From contig NC_008710.1 in NCBI RefSeq assembly GCF_000012085.2, positions 744,001 to 808,000 on the forward strand: a stretch of DNA of 64,000 nucleotides, written 5' to 3'. The translations under genes were made by a program, and so were the position numbers. The notes beneath the pieces were generated by a model. The model was not told the origin of the DNA and did no database searches. It was given only the letters and a program-made list of their open reading frames with translations. Source of the stretch: Borrelia turicatae 91E135 (GTDB taxonomy: Bacteria > Spirochaetota > Spirochaetia > Borreliales > Borreliaceae). Positions 62,831 through 64,000 of the stretch are shown here, one piece after another (position 1 is the first letter of the stretch; every line of letters starts with the position of its first letter).

Positions 62831-63149
62831 AAATAATCTCCCAAATTTTTTTTGTTAGCAATGTGTAAAGATACGTTCCAAAACTGGTTTTGAAAGTGAG
62901 CATGGAATTTATATTGGTACCTTTTATTTTTTTAAAATTATTTTTTAATTTAATAATACATGCTCCTTGATATTTTATGTAGAATCTCTGTCTTGATAAA
63001 GGGTAGGTAAATATTATTTTGATTATTAGATTTTAATTTTTCGTACACTTGGATATTATATTATTTTTTTGTAAATTTAGAAATATTTCAAGTGAAAATT
63101 ATTTATTGAAATAAAAATTTAGAGAAGATGAAGTTGTAGGATATTTTGT
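62831..63149. other. AT-rich intergenic stretch, no gene seen
   Basis: 319 bases between two minus-strand genes. It contains only the rnz ribosome site and AT-rich sequence. I found no reading frame of note, no tRNA and no strong inverted repeat. A promoter for rnz must be here or upstream, but no convincing pair of boxes was identified. Confidence 0.5.
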
Positions 63150-64000
63150 CTATTTTAAGGAATTATATAAATTTTCATATCTTTTAATATCATAATGAGT
63201 TGGAAGATTAGACTTGTTTTCAATATAATCTAAAATCTTTTTAGATAAATATGCTGCCATTGATATTCCCCTTGTTCCAAATCCATTTAATATAAATATG
63301 TTTTTGTATTTTGGATGTTCACCAAGAAAGGGTTCTCGGTCAAGTGTAGAGGGTCTAATGTGCGCTTTGTGTTGTATTACTTTGTAATTTAGGTTTGTAA
63401 TCTTTTTAAGCTTGTTTATTAATTCTTTTTTTGCCCATTCATTTGTGCTTGTATCTAACGTTTTCCATTCGTAAGTTCCGCCAAGGTAAAACTTGTTATC
63501 TTGTAGAGGTATTAAGGATACATGCCTATTATAAATTTCTTTAAGATTTAATCCTTGCATTTCTATTATAAGTATTTCTCCTTTTGCTAGTTTAAATGGA
63601 AGATATGAAAAAAGCCTTGCAATTTTTTCTTTGTATCCTCTTGTCAATATTAATTTTTTGAATTTAAATTCATTGATTATAAAAGATTTGTCATTTGTTT
63701 TAATTTCATCTTCATTGATTTCTGCTTCTATGTATGCGTTATACTTTATAAAGTACTTTTTAAGGGTTTGTATATATAAATTTGTGTTCATTATTGCACC
63801 CTTTATTAGTATGCCCCCATCATTGTCATTGGAAAAATCGTGTATTTTTCCATTTTTTATTTCCATGATGAAGTCTTTTATATTCTCATCACTTTTGATT
63901 TTTGAAATCAGTTCGTCTTTTTGTGTTTTTGTGGTAAATGGTCTAAAAATGGGATTTTCTTTTAAGAAATCACAGTTAATATTTTTTTCCATTTCTTTGT
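63150..64000 (-). CDS. FAD-dependent oxidoreductase of the DAO family, C-terminal part (N-terminus outside window)
   Basis: About 283 residues are visible and the frame stays open to the window edge. The ATG at 63992 is not taken as the start, because the N-terminal Rossmann GxGxxG is missing and must lie beyond. Visible features are the FAD-domain strand KFKKLILTRGYK, a substrate-domain core KFYLGGTYEW, and the late RPSTLDREPFLGEHP with NIFILNGFGTRGISMAAYLSKKI, the C-terminal FAD motif of D-amino-acid oxidase-like enzymes. Candidates are the MnmC oxidase domain acting with MnmD at 45.3 kb, ThiO, or a glycine/sarcosine oxidase. The first is attractive but unproven. Confidence 0.8.
   Translation of the reverse strand, partial: KEMEKNINCDFLKENPIFRPFTTKTQKDELISKIKSDENIKDFIMEIKNGKIHDFSNDNDGGILIKGAIMNTNLYIQTLKKYFIKYNAYIEAEINEDEIKTNDKSFIINEFKFKKLILTRGYKEKIARLFSYLPFKLAKGEILIIEMQGLNLKEIYNRHVSLIPLQDNKFYLGGTYEWKTLDTSTNEWAKKELINKLKKITNLNYKVIQHKAHIRPSTLDREPFLGEHPKYKNIFILNGFGTRGISMAAYLSKKILDYIENKSNLPTHYDIKRYENLYNSLK

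Noticed and set aside
1-64000. CRISPR arrays, insertion sequences, prophage or plasmid-type repeats
   Set aside because: No spaced direct repeats, transposase, integrase or terminal inverted repeats were found. The only long direct repeats are inside p83/100.

Overview
The window is chromosomal DNA of a Borrelia-type spirochaete. The evidence is very low GC, spirochaete-specific proteins (the p83/100 antigen, the PilZ receptor PlzA, stand-alone MnmD) and a gene order that, from memory, runs like the right-hand part of the Lyme spirochaete chromosome (about BB0701 to BB0756). Proteins differ enough from my memory of B. burgdorferi that a relapsing-fever-type species is plausible, but I cannot fix the species. 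I see no prophage, insertion sequence, integron or CRISPR array. This is a compact core chromosome.

Layout. 1-5.4 kb: end of an unknown gene, coaD, rpmF-acpP-rnc, the opposing CCA-adding enzyme, and two spirochaete hypotheticals. 5.4-5.7 kb: tRNA-Thr and tRNA-Tyr with promoter and terminator. 5.9-11.7 kb: mltG-dnaG-rpoD-zinc ribbon protein, then the RNase P RNA. 11.7-18.2 kb: the rod-shape and elongasome cluster (TPR protein, mreB, mreC, mreD, PBP2, rodA). 18.4-27.2 kb: thrS, pgsA, a secreted propeller-like protein, an opposing CYTH protein, KtrB/KtrA potassium uptake, a MinD-like ATPase and phosphofructokinase. 27.3-34.9 kb (minus strand): CoA-disulfide reductase with a cystine-type symporter, pgi, a mini-ParB protein and PBP1A. 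35-45 kb: plzA, a TPR protein, Sua5, RlpA, a DinG-like helicase, a tRNA-dihydrouridine synthase and valS. 45-50 kb: mnmD and groES (minus), then an ABC-F protein and a propeller lipoprotein. 50-57.7 kb: p83/100, tRNA-Arg and tRNA-Pro, nth, an orphan OppBC-like permease pair, an FtsB-like small protein, and an acidic protein with a membrane partner. 57.7-61.8 kb: a Gld-like ABC system (ATPase, permease, GldG-like, DUF4340). 61.9 kb to the end: RNase Z and the C-terminal part of an FAD oxidase.

How the genes work together. Three themes recur. The first is cell-wall growth: mltG, mreBCD, PBP2, RodA, PBP1A, RlpA and perhaps an FtsB-like protein. The second is tRNA biology: four tRNAs without encoded CCA lie near RNase P RNA, RNase Z, the CCA enzyme, Dus, Sua5, MnmD, ValRS and ThrRS. 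The third is thiol and metal economy: a cystine symporter beside CoA-disulfide reductase, an endonuclease III with a broken Fe-S motif, but a DinG with an intact one.

The best leads are an ABC-F protein whose two ATP sites are asymmetrically canonical and degenerate, the symporter that reads as TcyP rather than GltP, the four-gene Gld-like ABC system, an FtsB-like candidate, a mini-ParB with a basic amphipathic tail, and several compact regulatory arrangements: a palindrome on the rpmF promoter, overlapping -35 boxes between nth and tRNA-Arg, and a possible RNA switch at the mnmD start. Almost every convergent gene pair abuts or overlaps, leaving no room for terminators.

All calls come from reading sequence and from memory of protein families. 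No search, alignment or folding program was run.
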